Under the pieces are notes generated by a model. It made no database searches. It saw only the letters and a program-made list of their open reading frames with translations, and was not told the DNA's origin. Shown one piece after another: positions 63,487 through 64,000 of a stretch of 64,000 nt of DNA (positions within the stretch are counted from its first letter, which is position 1; each line of letters opens with the position of its first letter). A program made the position numbers and the translations under genes. Source of the stretch: Flavobacteriaceae bacterium (GTDB lineage Bacteria; Bacteroidota; Bacteroidia; Flavobacteriales; Flavobacteriaceae); NCBI GenBank assembly GCA_947448525.1, contig CANFNV010000002.1, positions 62,001 to 126,000 of the forward strand. The letters run 5' to 3'.

Positions 63487-63720
63487 TTAAACTATTTCTA
63501 AATTAGAATTTAGGATATCTAAAATATCTCCTACTTTTTCAAAATCGTTAGGATGTATTTTTAACTGGATTCCACCGTAAGCGTAACTCGCCATAGGATT
63601 TACGGAAACTAAATTCTCATTTTGAAAAAAAAAAGCAATCCCTTCATGTTCTAAAATAGATTTTAAAACAATAATTTCGTGTGGAAAATTAAAGATAGCA
63701 ATAGTTTTAAATTCGTTCAT
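63487..63720 (-). CDS. DUF2007-like putative signal-transducing protein
   Basis: A 77-residue protein of the DUF2007 family: an N-terminal FKTIAIFNFPHEIIVLKSIL strand-helix unit, then EGIAFFFQNEN and the GGIQLKIHPNDFEKVGDIL end. Such proteins have a ferredoxin-like fold and unknown partner. An upstream in-frame TTG at 63742-63744 would add eight residues; the ATG at 63718-63720 fits the family. Confidence 0.82.
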   Translation of the reverse strand: MNEFKTIAIFNFPHEIIVLKSILEHEGIAFFFQNENLVSVNPMASYAYGGIQLKIHPNDFEKVGDILDILNSNLEIV

Positions 63721-63837
63721 TTTTATTTTTTTATAAAGATACAAAAGATATATTTTTAATAAATCTAACTATATTCACTATTTACAAATTACTATTCACT
63801 AATTTTATACTTTATTAAGAGAAGATTATGAGTAAAT

Positions 63838-64000
63838 TCCCAAAAAAGTTTGGAAAAAAAGAGAAAACATTCTCTGAAAAGATTTTAAAAATACTATCAC
63901 AAAATGCAAATAAACTATTCAATTATAAGCAAATATGTGCTATTCTTGAATTAAATGATACCAAAAGTAGAAACGAAATAATAAAAGATTTAAAAATTCT
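63838..64000 (+). CDS. rnr: Ribonuclease R, N-terminal part (cut by window edge)
   Basis: The first 54 codons of RNase R, a processive 3'-5' exoribonuclease. MSKFPKKFGKKEKTFSEKIL is the lysine-rich start, followed by the helix-turn-helix-like N-terminal domain (NYKQICAILELNDTKSRNEI). The rest lies beyond the window. Identification rests on this short part only. Confidence 0.75.

Overview
The window looks like a chromosomal segment of a low-GC member of the Flavobacteriaceae, most likely Flavobacterium or a close relative. The evidence is the strong A+T bias, TAnnTTTG promoter boxes of the Bacteroidetes type, type IX secretion (T9SS) cargo with C-terminal sorting domains, a SprE/PorW-like lipoprotein, an atpBEFHAG operon lacking atpD and atpC, and many families described mainly from Flavobacteriia (DUF4254, DUF5687, DUF6427, DUF6341, DUF6909, OstA-like). 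The genus call is inference. I saw no tRNA, rRNA, insertion sequence, prophage or CRISPR array.

Layout. 1-10 kb: the N-terminal part of a flippase, an SDR protein, a zinc-ribbon protein, ssb, a metG-HAD-acetyltransferase operon, an S66 carboxypeptidase, yraN and a secreted metalloprotease. 10-19 kb: the ATP synthase operon, preceded by a tightly packed operon of a SprE-like lipoprotein, a bactofilin, AtpZ and a small membrane protein. 19-23 kb: a PadR-headed operon for an ABC exporter, with a striking operator-like repeat. 23-30 kb: a PaaE-like flavo/iron-sulfur reductase, a family 9 glycosyltransferase with a DUF4254 protein, upp, two small membrane proteins, purD and a secreted beta-propeller protein.

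30.8-54.3 kb is a large surface polysaccharide (O-antigen type) locus. It encodes sugar nucleotide enzymes (WecB-type epimerase, UDP-xylose synthase, Gmd/Fcl for GDP-fucose, RfbA/C/D for dTDP-rhamnose), a polyisoprenyl-phosphate sugar transferase, glycosyltransferases, a WcaF-like acetyltransferase, a Wzx flippase, a polymerase candidate, two O-antigen ligase-like proteins, a Wzz-like chain-length protein, an OstA-like protein and a DUF6909 protein. About 41.6-47.7 kb is visibly more A+T rich than its flanks, as expected for the exchangeable core of such a locus. 54-64 kb holds two tandem paralogues with carboxypeptidase-like domains, an outer-membrane barrel, a GH3 protein, tatA, tex, a CDF metal exporter, rpiB, a very A+T-rich 0.68 kb spacer that could be a replication origin, a DUF2007 protein and the start of rnr.

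The genes fit a gliding or surface-active aerobe: energy conservation, T9SS export and cell-surface glycan production. No clearly new multi-gene system is proven here. The points I would look at first are a DUF6909 protein with a nucleoside-phosphorylase-like C-terminus, an unrecognised duplicated domain at the end of the OstA-like protein, a 7-bp tandem repeat inside rfbD that could switch rhamnose synthesis, the candidate origin, and a PadR-controlled exporter operon with a redox-like lipoprotein.
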